Source of the DNA: Deminuibacter sp966424055
GTDB taxonomy: Bacteria; Bacteroidota; Bacteroidia; Chitinophagales; Chitinophagaceae
Length of the DNA stretch: 64,000 bases
Direction: 5' to 3'
NCBI GenBank assembly: GCA_966424055.1
Contig: CBJLMB010000002.1
Span: forward strand, 186,001 to 250,000
A program made the translations under genes and the position numbers. A model generated the notes under the pieces. That model saw only the letters and a program-made list of their open reading frames with translations, did no database searches and was not told the DNA's origin. This document shows, piece after piece, positions 28,925-37,816 of the stretch. Numbering within the stretch: the stretch's first letter is position 1; the number at the start of each line of letters is the position of its first letter.

Positions 28925-29041
28925 ATGAGAAAGCTAATTGCTAACACTAATCTGCGCGTGAAGCGTTTAGTTTCCCCTTCGCTATTTACTGCTTCTTATG
29001 ATACCTGTACAATTTGCATCACTGCATTGCAGCTGAAATAG
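28925..29041 (+). CDS. Possible 38-residue leader peptide upstream of susC pair 3
   Basis: An ATG at 28925 opens 38 codons ending in TAG at 29041, 62 bases before the susC start. It begins MRKLIAN, like the beginning of the susC signal peptides (MRKLL), but then diverges and has no hydrophobic core. It could be a leader peptide, a remnant of a duplicated susC start, or chance. Confidence 0.2.
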   Translation: MRKLIANTNLRVKRLVSPSLFTASYDTCTICITALQLK

Positions 29042-29103
29042 TTAACCATGCGATATACTGACAAACAAACCAATCAATTCTTTTTAATCAAACAATCACA
29101 ATT

Positions 29104-32100
29104 ATGAGAAAACTGCTATTACTCATGTGCGTGTGCCTAAGTACCCTATTCAGTTGGGCGCAGAGCAGGACTGTATCTGGTAAGATTACAGACAATAATG
29201 GCCAGCCGGTAGACGGTGCGTCTGTTTTAATTAAAGGTAGTGTGAAAGGTACCACTACTGATGGTCTGGGAAATTTTAAAATTTCCGCAAAGGATGGTGA
29301 TGTTTTAGTTGTTTCGGCATTAAACTTCTCCACTAAAGAAGTGCAGGTGGAAGGAACCTCGCTGAACATAATACTCGAAGCAAAAACAGGAACAATAGAT
29401 GAAGTGGTTGTAACGGCTTTGGGTATAAAAAGAGAGAAAAAAGCCCTGGGCTATGCAGTAACAGAATTGAAGGGCGATGCATTGACGCAGACACCCAACC
29501 AGAATATGGTGAATGCGCTGAGCGGCAAAGTTGCCGGTTTGCAGGTCACTTCCAGTGGTGGTGCACCCGGCCAAGCTGCTACTATTGTAATACGCGGCGG
29601 TGCAAAAAGTATCACGGGTGTAAATGAACCGCTGTTTGTAATTGACGGTATTCCCGTAAGTAACAGTGCTGATGGTAACGATAATGCACGGCTTGGCGGC
29701 GGCGGCGGTTTAACGCCCAACAGGATGGCAGATATCAACCCTGATGATATAGAATCTGTTTCTGTATTGAAAGGTAGTGCTGCGGCTGTGTTGTATGGTA
29801 ACCGTGGTTCAAATGGTGTAATATTAATTACCACTAAATCAGGAAAAGGAGCAAAAGGTAAACCGGTTGTTACGGTAAGCTCTAATGTAGGCTTCGACAA
29901 AGCGTTGAAGCTGCCCGAGTACCAGACAGAATATGCGCAAGGTAATAATGGAACTACTTACGCTGAAGGCACCTCTTCCTCTTTCGGCCCCAAAATTTCA
30001 GGTCAGGAAGTATTTAGCCCTGCAGCCAATAAAAATGTAAAGCTTTCAGTACATGACCCGAGAAAAGATTTTCTTAAAACAGGCTTTACATTCAACAACA
30101 ATGTTTCGGTAAGCCAGACATTGGAGAAAACAAATTATTTCCTGTCTGTCGGCAATTTTAAACAAACTGCCATTATTCCCAACCAGGATTATAACAGGGC
30201 CAATATCCGTTTTAATATAACCAACCAGCTTACTTCCAAATTATCAGTAGGGATTAACCTGAACTATGTTAAATCATGGGGTGATCTGCCTTTCGGCGGC
30301 CAGGATGGTAACAATCCTTTCTTCGCCTTGTATCATGTACCAGTAAGCTGGGACCTGAATGGTTATGGCTATCAGCGGCCTGATGGAAGACAAATCAACT
30401 TCCGTGGAGGTTCGTTTGATAACCCGCTGTGGACAGTAAATAAAACTTTCTTCAAATCGAAAAACGATCACCTGCTGGGTGGTGTTAACCTGAACTATAA
30501 AGTATTACCCTGGATGGATGTATCGTACAGGCTGGGTATAGACCAATACCATGACAACAGGCAAAGTTTTAAAGACATCAATACCGGTGGAAACCCCAAC
30601 GGATTTTTATCTAATGATCTTTTAAAGAGAGAAGAAATCACTTCTACTTTCGTAGTAAATATCAACAGGCGGTTTAACAAGGACTTTGGTTTTACATTGA
30701 CTGCCGGCCAGGATTATAACCAGAGGAGGTTTGATGAAAACACACAAACCGGCACTGCACTTGCATTGCCTGGTATTGCACACATGAGTAATGTGAAAAC
30801 CTTCGACCCGGATTATGAATATCATTCTCAAAGAAGATTGATCGGTGTATTTGGTGATCTTAAGTTTGATTATAAAAACTATCTCTACCTGGGTATTACA
30901 GGCCGTAACGAGTGGTCTTCTACATTGCCTGTGGCCAACCGCAGCTATTTTTATCCTGGTGTGAACGCAGGTTTCGTTTTCACCGATGCGTTTAATATCG
31001 ATAAAAATATCCTGAGCTTTGGTAAAGTAAGGGCTGCTTATGGTAAAACTTCCAGGGATGCAAGCCCCTACCAGCTGCAGAATGTATACATAGCTGCCAA
31101 TGCAGGTGATGGTTTTACACCGGGCATTTCATTCCCCTTCCTTGGATTGCCTGGTTACCAGATGAGCACCACTGTGAGGAACCCTGAGCTGAAACCCGAG
31201 TTCACAAAAGAATTTGAAGTGGGTACCGAATTAAAATTCCTGAATAACAGGATCGGCTTAGACTTCACCTATTTTAATTCAAAAAGCACCGACGGCATTA
31301 TCCCGATTGATGTAAGCCCTGCTACCGGTGCCGGAAATATTGTGATCAACTCTGGTCAAACAACTACAAAAGGTATTGAGATTGGCTTAAATGCTGCTAT
31401 CATTAAAAGCAAGAACGGCTTTAACTGGGATATGAACATCGTGTTCAGCCGCATCCGCAGTAAAGTGGTGTCTATTTATAAAGACCTTGACAAAATATAC
31501 CTTGGTGGATTTAGTGGTAACCCGGCCATATTTGCAGTTAAAGGCCAACCGTATGGTTCTATTATCGCAACAGGCTATCAAAGAGATGCCAGCGGCAGGA
31601 TCCAGACCGATGATGACGGCACTCCAGTATTAGTAAGTGGTATGAACCTGGGTAAAGTTGAGCCTGATTGGACTGGTGGCATTGGTAACACGTTTTCTTA
31701 TAAAGGCGTTTCTTTAAGTGTATTATTTGATATCCGCCAGGGCGGCTACATTTTCAGCGGTACATCAGAACTGCTGGACAACTATGGTGTGAGCAAACGT
31801 TCAGGAGAAGGTCGTGGGGAGAACTATGTATTTCCCGGCGTAAACGTGAACACTGGTAAACCCAATGATGTACCTGTTGTGAAAAACAAAGCCTGGTGGA
31901 ATTATATGGGCGGTTCAGATGAAGCCTATGTGTACAAAAACAATTGGGTAAAATTGCGCGAGATCACCCTTGCTTATTCGCTTAAAGTGAAAAACAGTGT
32001 AATCCGTTCTGTTGACCTGGGCGTATATGGCCGCAATCTTTTCCTCTGGAGCAAAGTTCCTGATATTGATCCCGAAGCCAGTTCTTTTGGTACAGGTAAT

Positions 32101-32172
32101 GCGCAGGGGGCAGTTCGTATGGCTTATCCCTCCACCCGTTCACTTGGTATGAACTTAAAGCTCAACTTCTAA
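29104..32172 (+). CDS. SusC/RagA-family TonB-linked outer-membrane transporter (pair 3)
   Basis: 1022 residues. Signal peptide MRKLLLLMCVCLSTLFSWAQ; regulatory domain (TVSGKITDNNGQPVDGASVLIKG, about 23-100); EVVVTALGIKREKKALGYAV; plug with IDGIPVSNSADGNDNARLGGGGGLTPNRMADINPDD and VSVLKGSAAAVLYGNRGSNGVI; barrel ending LGMNLKLNF. The Gly-rich insertion in the plug and the TALGIKREKKALGYA motif place it in the SusC subgroup that partners SusD-like_2 proteins, which fits its neighbour. Ligand unknown. Confidence 0.95.
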   Translation: MRKLLLLMCVCLSTLFSWAQSRTVSGKITDNNGQPVDGASVLIKGSVKGTTTDGLGNFKISAKDGDVLVVSALNFSTKEVQVEGTSLNIILEAKTGTIDEVVVTALGIKREKKALGYAVTELKGDALTQTPNQNMVNALSGKVAGLQVTSSGGAPGQAATIVIRGGAKSITGVNEPLFVIDGIPVSNSADGNDNARLGGGGGLTPNRMADINPDDIESVSVLKGSAAAVLYGNRGSNGVILITTKSGKGAKGKPVVTVSSNVGFDKALKLPEYQTEYAQGNNGTTYAEGTSSSFGPKISGQEVFSPAANKNVKLSVHDPRKDFLKTGFTFNNNVSVSQTLEKTNYFLSVGNFKQTAIIPNQDYNRANIRFNITNQLTSKLSVGINLNYVKSWGDLPFGGQDGNNPFFALYHVPVSWDLNGYGYQRPDGRQINFRGGSFDNPLWTVNKTFFKSKNDHLLGGVNLNYKVLPWMDVSYRLGIDQYHDNRQSFKDINTGGNPNGFLSNDLLKREEITSTFVVNINRRFNKDFGFTLTAGQDYNQRRFDENTQTGTALALPGIAHMSNVKTFDPDYEYHSQRRLIGVFGDLKFDYKNYLYLGITGRNEWSSTLPVANRSYFYPGVNAGFVFTDAFNIDKNILSFGKVRAAYGKTSRDASPYQLQNVYIAANAGDGFTPGISFPFLGLPGYQMSTTVRNPELKPEFTKEFEVGTELKFLNNRIGLDFTYFNSKSTDGIIPIDVSPATGAGNIVINSGQTTTKGIEIGLNAAIIKSKNGFNWDMNIVFSRIRSKVVSIYKDLDKIYLGGFSGNPAIFAVKGQPYGSIIATGYQRDASGRIQTDDDGTPVLVSGMNLGKVEPDWTGGIGNTFSYKGVSLSVLFDIRQGGYIFSGTSELLDNYGVSKRSGEGRGENYVFPGVNVNTGKPNDVPVVKNKAWWNYMGGSDEAYVYKNNWVKLREITLAYSLKVKNSVIRSVDLGVYGRNLFLWSKVPDIDPEASSFGTGNAQGAVRMAYPSTRSLGMNLKLNF

Positions 32173-32182
32173 AAAAAAGAAA

Positions 32183-33643
32183 ATGAAAAAGAATCTGAAA
32201 TATAATACAATGCTGTCAGGGAAAAAGACCCTTGCTGTATTGTTACTGGCCGCGGGAAGCCTGGCGTCCTGTAAAAAGGCATTGGATATTAATACCGATC
32301 CCAACTCTTTTGTCGATGTTCCCATTACCACAATACTGCCTGCAACCGAAGTAAACCTTGGTTATGCAATGGGCGGCGATGCTACACGTATTGCCGGTTC
32401 AATTGTGCAGCATTATGCCGGACACCGGAATCAGCCATTAGACTATGGCCAATACAATCTTGCACCTACAACTACTGATACTTACTGGAGCAATATGTAT
32501 AGCATTGTATTGTCAAATTCAAAAGCTATCATGGCAAAAGGACGTGCCGCCGGCGATTCTGTTTATGTTGGTGTTGCACAGATACTGACGGCCTATTCTT
32601 TTGGCGTGCTCACTGATATATATGGTGATATTCCTTTCTCTGATGCTTTGAGAAGCACAGATGCAGTAACACCTGCATATGATAAACAGGAGAATATTTA
32701 CCCCGCATTGTTTACCATGCTCGACCAGGGTATTGCGAACGTTAAATCAGGAAAGGCGACATCGCTGGGTGCGGAAGACCTGATCTTCAATGGCAAAGTG
32801 GACAAGTGGGAAAAATTCGCCAACTCTGTTAAGCTTCGCTTATATAACCACCTGAGCAAGGTGCAGCCTACTGCAGCTGCCGACTTCCTGGCTAAAAACC
32901 CGGTGCTTATTTCTACTAATGATGATAATGCCGCCGTTCCGTTTGGTACTGCAGCTTCTAATGCAAACCCTATATACCAGTTTGATGTATTATCGGGCCG
33001 CGCTGATAATGCAGTTTGTAAAACACTGGTAGATAAAATGCAGTCATTATCAGATCCCCGTATCCCGGTGTATTTTTATCCTGTAAAAAACAATACTTCC
33101 GGTTTTCAGGGACAGTTCAGGGGTAATGACCCCGGAGGAGATAACGATGATTCTGGTGAGAGCCTGTTTTCCAGGGTGGGTTCTGCATATGCTTCCAGCA
33201 ATTCACCTGTTGTATTGTTAAGTGCCGCAGAAGTGCAGTATATCATTTCAGAAGTGCAGTTCAGGAAAGGCAATACTGCCGATTCAAAAACTGCGTTTGA
33301 AAAAGCGATCTCTAATGATTTTGATATGCTGGGCCTTTCTGCTAAAACAGCTGCATACCTCGGAAACCCATTGGTGAGCTATAACAACACATTGCAAAGG
33401 ATCATGGAGCAGAAATGGCTTACCATGTACCAGGCTCCTTATGAATCATGGACAGACTGGAGAAGAACTGGTGTTCCTACACTGACCACGCCTGTTATTA
33501 ACAGAACAAATGGCGTTACTCCCAGAAGGTTGTCTTATCCCCAGCTCGAGATCAACCTGAATGCCCAATCTCTTAAAAACGGCCCTGGTATTCCTGTTCT
33601 GTACGAATCACTGAAAGTACCGGTATGGTGGGATAAACAGTAA
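32183..33643 (+). CDS. SusD-like_2 family surface lipoprotein (pair 3)
   Basis: 486 residues. Lipobox LASC gives lipidated Cys30; CKKALDINTDPN is typical of the SusD/RagB-like_2 group (imelysin-adjacent clade), distinct from the SusD proteins of pairs 1 and 2. Later signatures: DIYGDIPFSDAL, KWEKFANSVKLRLYNHLSKV, ILSAAEVQYI-type helix (VVLLSAAEVQYIISEVQFRKG), and QKWLTMYQAPYESWTDWRRTG. It starts ten bases after the SusC stop. Followed by a bidirectional terminator facing the TlpA-like gene. Confidence 0.94.
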   Translation: MKKNLKYNTMLSGKKTLAVLLLAAGSLASCKKALDINTDPNSFVDVPITTILPATEVNLGYAMGGDATRIAGSIVQHYAGHRNQPLDYGQYNLAPTTTDTYWSNMYSIVLSNSKAIMAKGRAAGDSVYVGVAQILTAYSFGVLTDIYGDIPFSDALRSTDAVTPAYDKQENIYPALFTMLDQGIANVKSGKATSLGAEDLIFNGKVDKWEKFANSVKLRLYNHLSKVQPTAAADFLAKNPVLISTNDDNAAVPFGTAASNANPIYQFDVLSGRADNAVCKTLVDKMQSLSDPRIPVYFYPVKNNTSGFQGQFRGNDPGGDNDDSGESLFSRVGSAYASSNSPVVLLSAAEVQYIISEVQFRKGNTADSKTAFEKAISNDFDMLGLSAKTAAYLGNPLVSYNNTLQRIMEQKWLTMYQAPYESWTDWRRTGVPTLTTPVINRTNGVTPRRLSYPQLEINLNAQSLKNGPGIPVLYESLKVPVWWDKQ

Positions 33644-33663
33644 TCACACTGTTACAAACACAT

Positions 33664-33702
33664 AAAAAAGCCGCATCGAATTATCGATGCGGCTTTTTTT
33701 TT
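33664..33702. terminator. Bidirectional terminator between susD 3 and the TlpA-like gene
   Basis: A 10-bp perfect stem (33670-33679 with 33684-33693), a 4-base loop, A-run on the left and a nine-T run on the right. It serves both converging transcripts. Confidence 0.93.
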
Positions 33703-33757
33703 AACAGGATTGGAATATTACGATAATATTTATTTACTGCAAGAAGGTGGCAGCAGC

Positions 33758-34888
33758 TTATTTCAACACCTCCTCCAGCTTCTTCTCCAATGCTTCACCT
33801 CTCAGGCTGCTGGCGATTATTTTTCCTGCGGGATCAATTAATACGTTAAAGGGAATGCCATCAAACTGATAGGTATTTACGGCAGCGCTTTCCCATTGTT
33901 TTAAATCACTGATCTGTGTCCAGGCCAGCTGATCTTTCTGGATGGCTTTCTGCCAGGCAGCTTTATCAGAATCGAGCGATACACCCAGGATGGTGAAGTT
34001 TTTATTTTTGAATTTGTTGTATGCTGCAACCACATTGGGATTTTCCTGGCGGCAGGGGCCACACCAGCTGGCCCAGAAATCTACCAGCACGTACTTGCCT
34101 TTGAAACTGCTGATACTTACTGTTTTTCCATTCACATCGGCCATTGCAAGATCAGGGGCCTGTTTATCAAGCAGGGGATAGGCTGTTGTTTTATCAGGTG
34201 CATTTTGTACAGCCAGCAGGCTTTTCAGTTTAGCCAAACCACTGTGCGATTTAAAACGATTGGATGCTTCATCAGCCAGTGGCTTCAGCTCGGCAGGCTC
34301 CATTGATTTGGTGCCCAGTACCAGGGCATAATAAACCGCAGCCGGACTGCCATCTGTTTTTATAAAGTTCTTCACCACATCATTTACTGCAACCATCTGC
34401 TTTTCACGCTGCGACTGCAGTACTGCAAAGGCACTGTCATTACCGGTTTGCTTTTGCAAACTGTCCATCTGCATCAATGTGGTTACCAGTACAGAATCTT
34501 TACGACGGTAGGCATCAAAAAAATCATACAGCCTTGTTGTGGCATCAGAACCTTCTATTTCAGGCTTCCTGTAACTGGCGGCATCAAACTTCACCCTGAT
34601 ATGGTTGTTGTCGTTGATAAACACCATTTCAGGACCTTTTTCAAATACCAGGCGGTATAGGCCCTCTTCCTTACCGGTTGCTTTCAGTTCAAAATCACCA
34701 CTTTTCTGCAGTGTGGTTGAATCGAGCACAACAGGGGCTGTACCAGTATACGGAAGTTCCTGCAGGTATAATTTTTCTGAAGGGGCATGTTCTATTTTAC
34801 CTCCTATCACAAAAGCTCCATGCGTTTTTTGCTGACATGCCGAAGCAAGTGTTACAACAACAGCCAGTGCCACAATTAATTGTTTCAT
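33758..34888 (-). CDS. TlpA-like thiol-disulfide oxidoreductase lipoprotein (DUF4369 + AhpC/TSA)
   Basis: 376 residues. Lipobox LASAC predicts lipidation at Cys18. The N-terminal part (about 24-115: GGKIEHAPSEKLYLQELPY…) fits DUF4369, and a helical middle leads to a thioredoxin-like domain (about 240-376) with the redox motif WCGPC (Cys276, Cys279) and a cis-proline region GIPFNVLID (Pro346). Proteins of this design face the periplasm and reduce or isomerise disulfides or help cytochrome maturation; many in Bacteroidota lie near SusC/SusD loci without a proven link. Start is ATG 34888. Confidence 0.92.
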   Translation of the reverse strand: MKQLIVALAVVVTLASACQQKTHGAFVIGGKIEHAPSEKLYLQELPYTGTAPVVLDSTTLQKSGDFELKATGKEEGLYRLVFEKGPEMVFINDNNHIRVKFDAASYRKPEIEGSDATTRLYDFFDAYRRKDSVLVTTLMQMDSLQKQTGNDSAFAVLQSQREKQMVAVNDVVKNFIKTDGSPAAVYYALVLGTKSMEPAELKPLADEASNRFKSHSGLAKLKSLLAVQNAPDKTTAYPLLDKQAPDLAMADVNGKTVSISSFKGKYVLVDFWASWCGPCRQENPNVVAAYNKFKNKNFTILGVSLDSDKAAWQKAIQKDQLAWTQISDLKQWESAAVNTYQFDGIPFNVLIDPAGKIIASSLRGEALEKKLEEVLK

Positions 34889-35060
34889 CTGTTTTTATTT
34901 GATTTGTCAATGGCCGTATAAAGCACCGCTGGAAAATATCCTGCCAGGCTTTATTGACCTGTTTGGTTTTGAACCGGGGCCGGGCCTTTTTTATTGCCCT
35001 GCTACCCGCAAAGATGAGAAACACCTGCACAGGCACTGTATCTGTACAGCTCCCGGCATA

Positions 35061-36509
35061 CTATTTTAACTTTTCCTGCAAAAGATCGGTCACCAGTTTA
35101 GGATCGGCTTTGCCTTTGCTCATTTTCTTCACTTCTCCTACAAATAAGCCGATCAGGCCTTTTTTCCCTTTTTTGTATTCGGCTACTTTATCGGGCATTT
35201 TATCCAGTGCACTGTTAATCCATTTTTCCAGCTCACCTGTATCGCTTACCTGCAAAAGGTTGAGTGATACAGCAATGTCATATGCATTTTTCCCCGGGTG
35301 GCCGATCAGTTCGGGCAATAACCGGGAAGACGCAACCGAGAAATTTACCTTACCTTCTTCTACCAGTTTTAACAATCCCTCTAGCTGTTCAGGCTGAAGA
35401 TGAAGATGTTCAAAGGACAATTTATTTTCATTCAGGTATTGGCGAACCGGGCCATTGATCCAGTTGGCAACCGCTTTGTACTGTGTGGTGAGCACTGCAA
35501 CTGAATTAAAATAATGCGCAGTTTCTTTGTCCTGGCAAAGTTGTGCCGCATCATACTCTGATAACCCCAGATCCTGCTGGTAATGTTGCAGCAATTGCTG
35601 TGGCAGCGCAGGCAATTGCTTGCGGATACTGTTTATAAATTGTTCTTCCAGGTGAAAAGGAGCGAGGTCGGGTTCTGGAAAATAACGGTAATCATTGGCT
35701 TCTTCTTTATCCCTGATCGCAAAAGTGGTATCGGTTGCCGCATCAAAGCTGCGGGTTTGCTGCTTAACGGTGCCACCGCTTTCAACCAACCGGATCATCC
35801 GCTCAATTTCGTATTCGATCGCTTTTTTTACGTTGCGGATGGAGTTCAGGTTTTTCACCTCTACCTTGGTGCCCAGCCGGGTATCGCCTTTCAGCCTGAT
35901 AGAAACGTTGGCATCACAGCGAAGGCTGCCTTCCTCCATGTTGCCATCGCATATTTCGAGCCATTTTACCAGCCGCCTGATCTCTGTAACATACTGGTAG
36001 GCTTCTTCGGCACTGTACAGGTCGGGTTCTGTTACAATTTCTATCAGCGGAACACCTGCGCGGTTATAATCCACACAGGTATAGTTCTCATCGATATCAT
36101 GAATGCTTTTACCCGCATCTTCTTCCAGGTGTATACGGTTAAGGCGTATATCCCTGCCACCTTCTGCTGTTCTGATATACACTTTGCCTCCATTACAAAT
36201 AGGTGTAGTGTGCTGCGATACCTGGTAACCTTTGGGCAGATCGGGATAAAAATAATTTTTACGTGCGAAATAATTATCCTGCTCAATGGTACAGTTGCAG
36301 GCAATACCCATACGGATGGCGTATTCCACTGCTGTACGGTTGGTTTTGGGCAATGTACCCGGGTGGCCCAGTGTAATAGGGCTCACCTGTGTATTCGGGT
36401 CTGCACCGAACGCGGTGGCATCGCCACAGAATAACTTGCTTTTTGTTGCCAGCTGTGCATGTACTTCCAGGCCGATAACGGCTTCGTATTTATCTGAAAT
36501 AGGGCTCAT
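35061..36509 (-). CDS. gatB: Asp-tRNA(Asn)/Glu-tRNA(Gln) amidotransferase subunit B
   Basis: 482 residues. GatB selects mischarged Glu-tRNA(Gln) or Asp-tRNA(Asn) and activates it for transamidation by GatA. The N-terminal GatB/E signature is complete: YEAVIGLEVHAQL, KLFCGD, HPGTLPKTN, NYFYPDLPKGYQ, and DYNRAGVPLIEIVTEPD. The C-terminal YqeY-like tail (LLKLVEEGKVNFSVASSRLL… KPKKG-type end) is present. ATG 36509 is chosen; the frame extends 46 codons upstream without family similarity. gatA and gatC are not in the window, so the subunits are encoded at separate sites, as is common in this phylum. Confidence 0.96.
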   Translation of the reverse strand: MSPISDKYEAVIGLEVHAQLATKSKLFCGDATAFGADPNTQVSPITLGHPGTLPKTNRTAVEYAIRMGIACNCTIEQDNYFARKNYFYPDLPKGYQVSQHTTPICNGGKVYIRTAEGGRDIRLNRIHLEEDAGKSIHDIDENYTCVDYNRAGVPLIEIVTEPDLYSAEEAYQYVTEIRRLVKWLEICDGNMEEGSLRCDANVSIRLKGDTRLGTKVEVKNLNSIRNVKKAIEYEIERMIRLVESGGTVKQQTRSFDAATDTTFAIRDKEEANDYRYFPEPDLAPFHLEEQFINSIRKQLPALPQQLLQHYQQDLGLSEYDAAQLCQDKETAHYFNSVAVLTTQYKAVANWINGPVRQYLNENKLSFEHLHLQPEQLEGLLKLVEEGKVNFSVASSRLLPELIGHPGKNAYDIAVSLNLLQVSDTGELEKWINSALDKMPDKVAEYKKGKKGLIGLFVGEVKKMSKGKADPKLVTDLLQEKLK

Positions 36510-36621
36510 TCTGCTTAAAACTAGGTAATAACCGCCTAATGGCGATGCGAAAATACCTATAACGCGCGATATGCCCATATTTATACACCGGCAATAGCAG
36601 GCGGGAGAAAGCCGATGGTAA

Positions 36622-36651
36622 TAAAAAAAACCGTTGCTGGAAAGCAACGGT
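36622..36651 (-). terminator. Terminator of the PDZ-protein gene
   Basis: On the minus strand, a 9-bp stem (36643-36651 with 36630-36638) and a 4-base loop are followed by a run of eight T (36623-36630). It lies about 80 bases beyond the stop codon of the PDZ gene. Confidence 0.88.
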
Positions 36652-36728
36652 CAATGCACATAAGAAAACTATAGAGAATGAACGTCAACAATTGTTTACC
36701 ATCCGGTACACAGAACGTCTCTCTTCGC

Positions 36729-37691
36729 TTATAAATTGGAGGTTTTCAATCGCTTGGGTATTTTAATTTCTGCAGTTTGCGACTGGTTGTTGCGGCTATA
36801 ATTCAGCTGGAGGCTGGAGCCTTCTTTTAAATCCTGTGTGGCTTCGCGCAGCTCGTCTACAGAACTGATGTCTTTCCCGTTCACACCGGTGATCACATCG
36901 TCTTTTTTCAGTCCTGCTTTATCGGCAGGTGTATTTTCTGTTACACCCAGCACTTTAACGCCTTTCCCGCTTTCCATATCCTGAACCTGCAGGCCCACAC
37001 GCGCCCTGGATGAATACCTGAAGCCTTCTATTTTATTAAGATCGGGCAGGCTGAAATTGAAATCGTCATTGTTGAAATGAAACTCGCGAACCTGTTTGTT
37101 TTTTTCAAGGGTAGCATTCACCACCGCTTCTTTACCATCTCTTTTATAAGTGATGGCTATTTTGTCATCAGGTTTGTACTGGCCAACAGCATCAAACAAG
37201 CTTTGGCTATCGGTTATTTTGGTATCGCCTATTTTGGTGATGATATCGCCTTTTTTTAAACCGGCTTTATCGGCAGGACTGTCCTGGGTTATTTGAGCAA
37301 TTTTGGCACCATCGCCAGTGTCCGCTTTTTCAGATGCCACACCCAGGAAGGCTTTGTTGCTGTTGAAATTGCGCAGGATATCGTCCCTCATTATCCTGGG
37401 GCCGCCGGGGCCCATCGGCATTTCGGGACCTGTAAAGCGGTAGGTATTTTTATTACGGCTTATTTCAATGTTCTTACCCTTGAATTCATCCACCGGTTTA
37501 CCATTAACGGTGATCTGGTCGCCGTCTACAACAATGGTCAGCTTTTCGTTGCTGTTGCCTTTTTTATGGATGATAATATTTTCATCTTTTGTCCCTGATG
37601 GCGTTTCACGGGAAGATTGTGCTGTAGCCTGGAGGGCAAACAAACCTGCCATAAAAAGTAGGGCGCCGGATTTTGCTAAACGGGATAACAT
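36729..37691 (-). CDS. Exported protein with two PDZ domains
   Basis: 320 residues with a signal peptide (ending ATAQ, about 25). A Lys/Asn-rich linker precedes two PDZ domains: one about 113-200 (FLGVASEKADTGDGAKIAQITQDSPADKAGLKKGDIITKIG) and one about 230-315 (VGLQVQDMESGKGVKVLGVTENTPADKAGLKKDDVITGVNG). There is no protease domain, so unlike DegP it is probably a periplasmic adaptor or sensor that binds C-terminal tails of proteins. A single gene flanked by its own terminator. ATG 37691. Confidence 0.9.
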   Translation of the reverse strand: MLSRLAKSGALLFMAGLFALQATAQSSRETPSGTKDENIIIHKKGNSNEKLTIVVDGDQITVNGKPVDEFKGKNIEISRNKNTYRFTGPEMPMGPGGPRIMRDDILRNFNSNKAFLGVASEKADTGDGAKIAQITQDSPADKAGLKKGDIITKIGDTKITDSQSLFDAVGQYKPDDKIAITYKRDGKEAVVNATLEKNKQVREFHFNNDDFNFSLPDLNKIEGFRYSSRARVGLQVQDMESGKGVKVLGVTENTPADKAGLKKDDVITGVNGKDISSVDELREATQDLKEGSSLQLNYSRNNQSQTAEIKIPKRLKTSNL

Positions 37692-37728
37692 ATCATTCAG
37701 TTTTTAGTCTACGAATTATTTAGTAGAT

Positions 37729-37736
37729 CAAAACTA
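37729..37736 (-). promoter_or_regulatory. -7 box of the PDZ-protein gene
   Basis: The minus strand reads TAGTTTTG, an exact TAnnTTTG match, 38 bases before ATG 37691. Confidence 0.4.
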
Positions 37737-37782
37737 CTGAATAATATGAAATACGAAAGGTTTCGGAAATGTTAAAAGATGG

Positions 37783-37814
37783 AAAAAAGAAGGGTACCAT
37801 TGCGGTACCCTTTT
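37783..37814 (-). terminator. Terminator of alaS
   Basis: On the minus strand, an 8-bp stem (AGGGTACC with GGTACCCT, 37791-37811) and a 5-base loop are followed by a T-rich tract. It lies just after the alaS stop codon. Confidence 0.85.
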
Positions 37815-37816
37815 GC

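Noticed and set aside
18590..33643. FecI/FecR-type signalling receptors
   Set aside because: None of the three SusC proteins has an N-terminal STN domain and no FecR gene is adjacent.
35583..36434. 283-codon plus-strand ORF within gatB
   Set aside because: Shadow of gatB; the gatB frame carries all conserved motifs.
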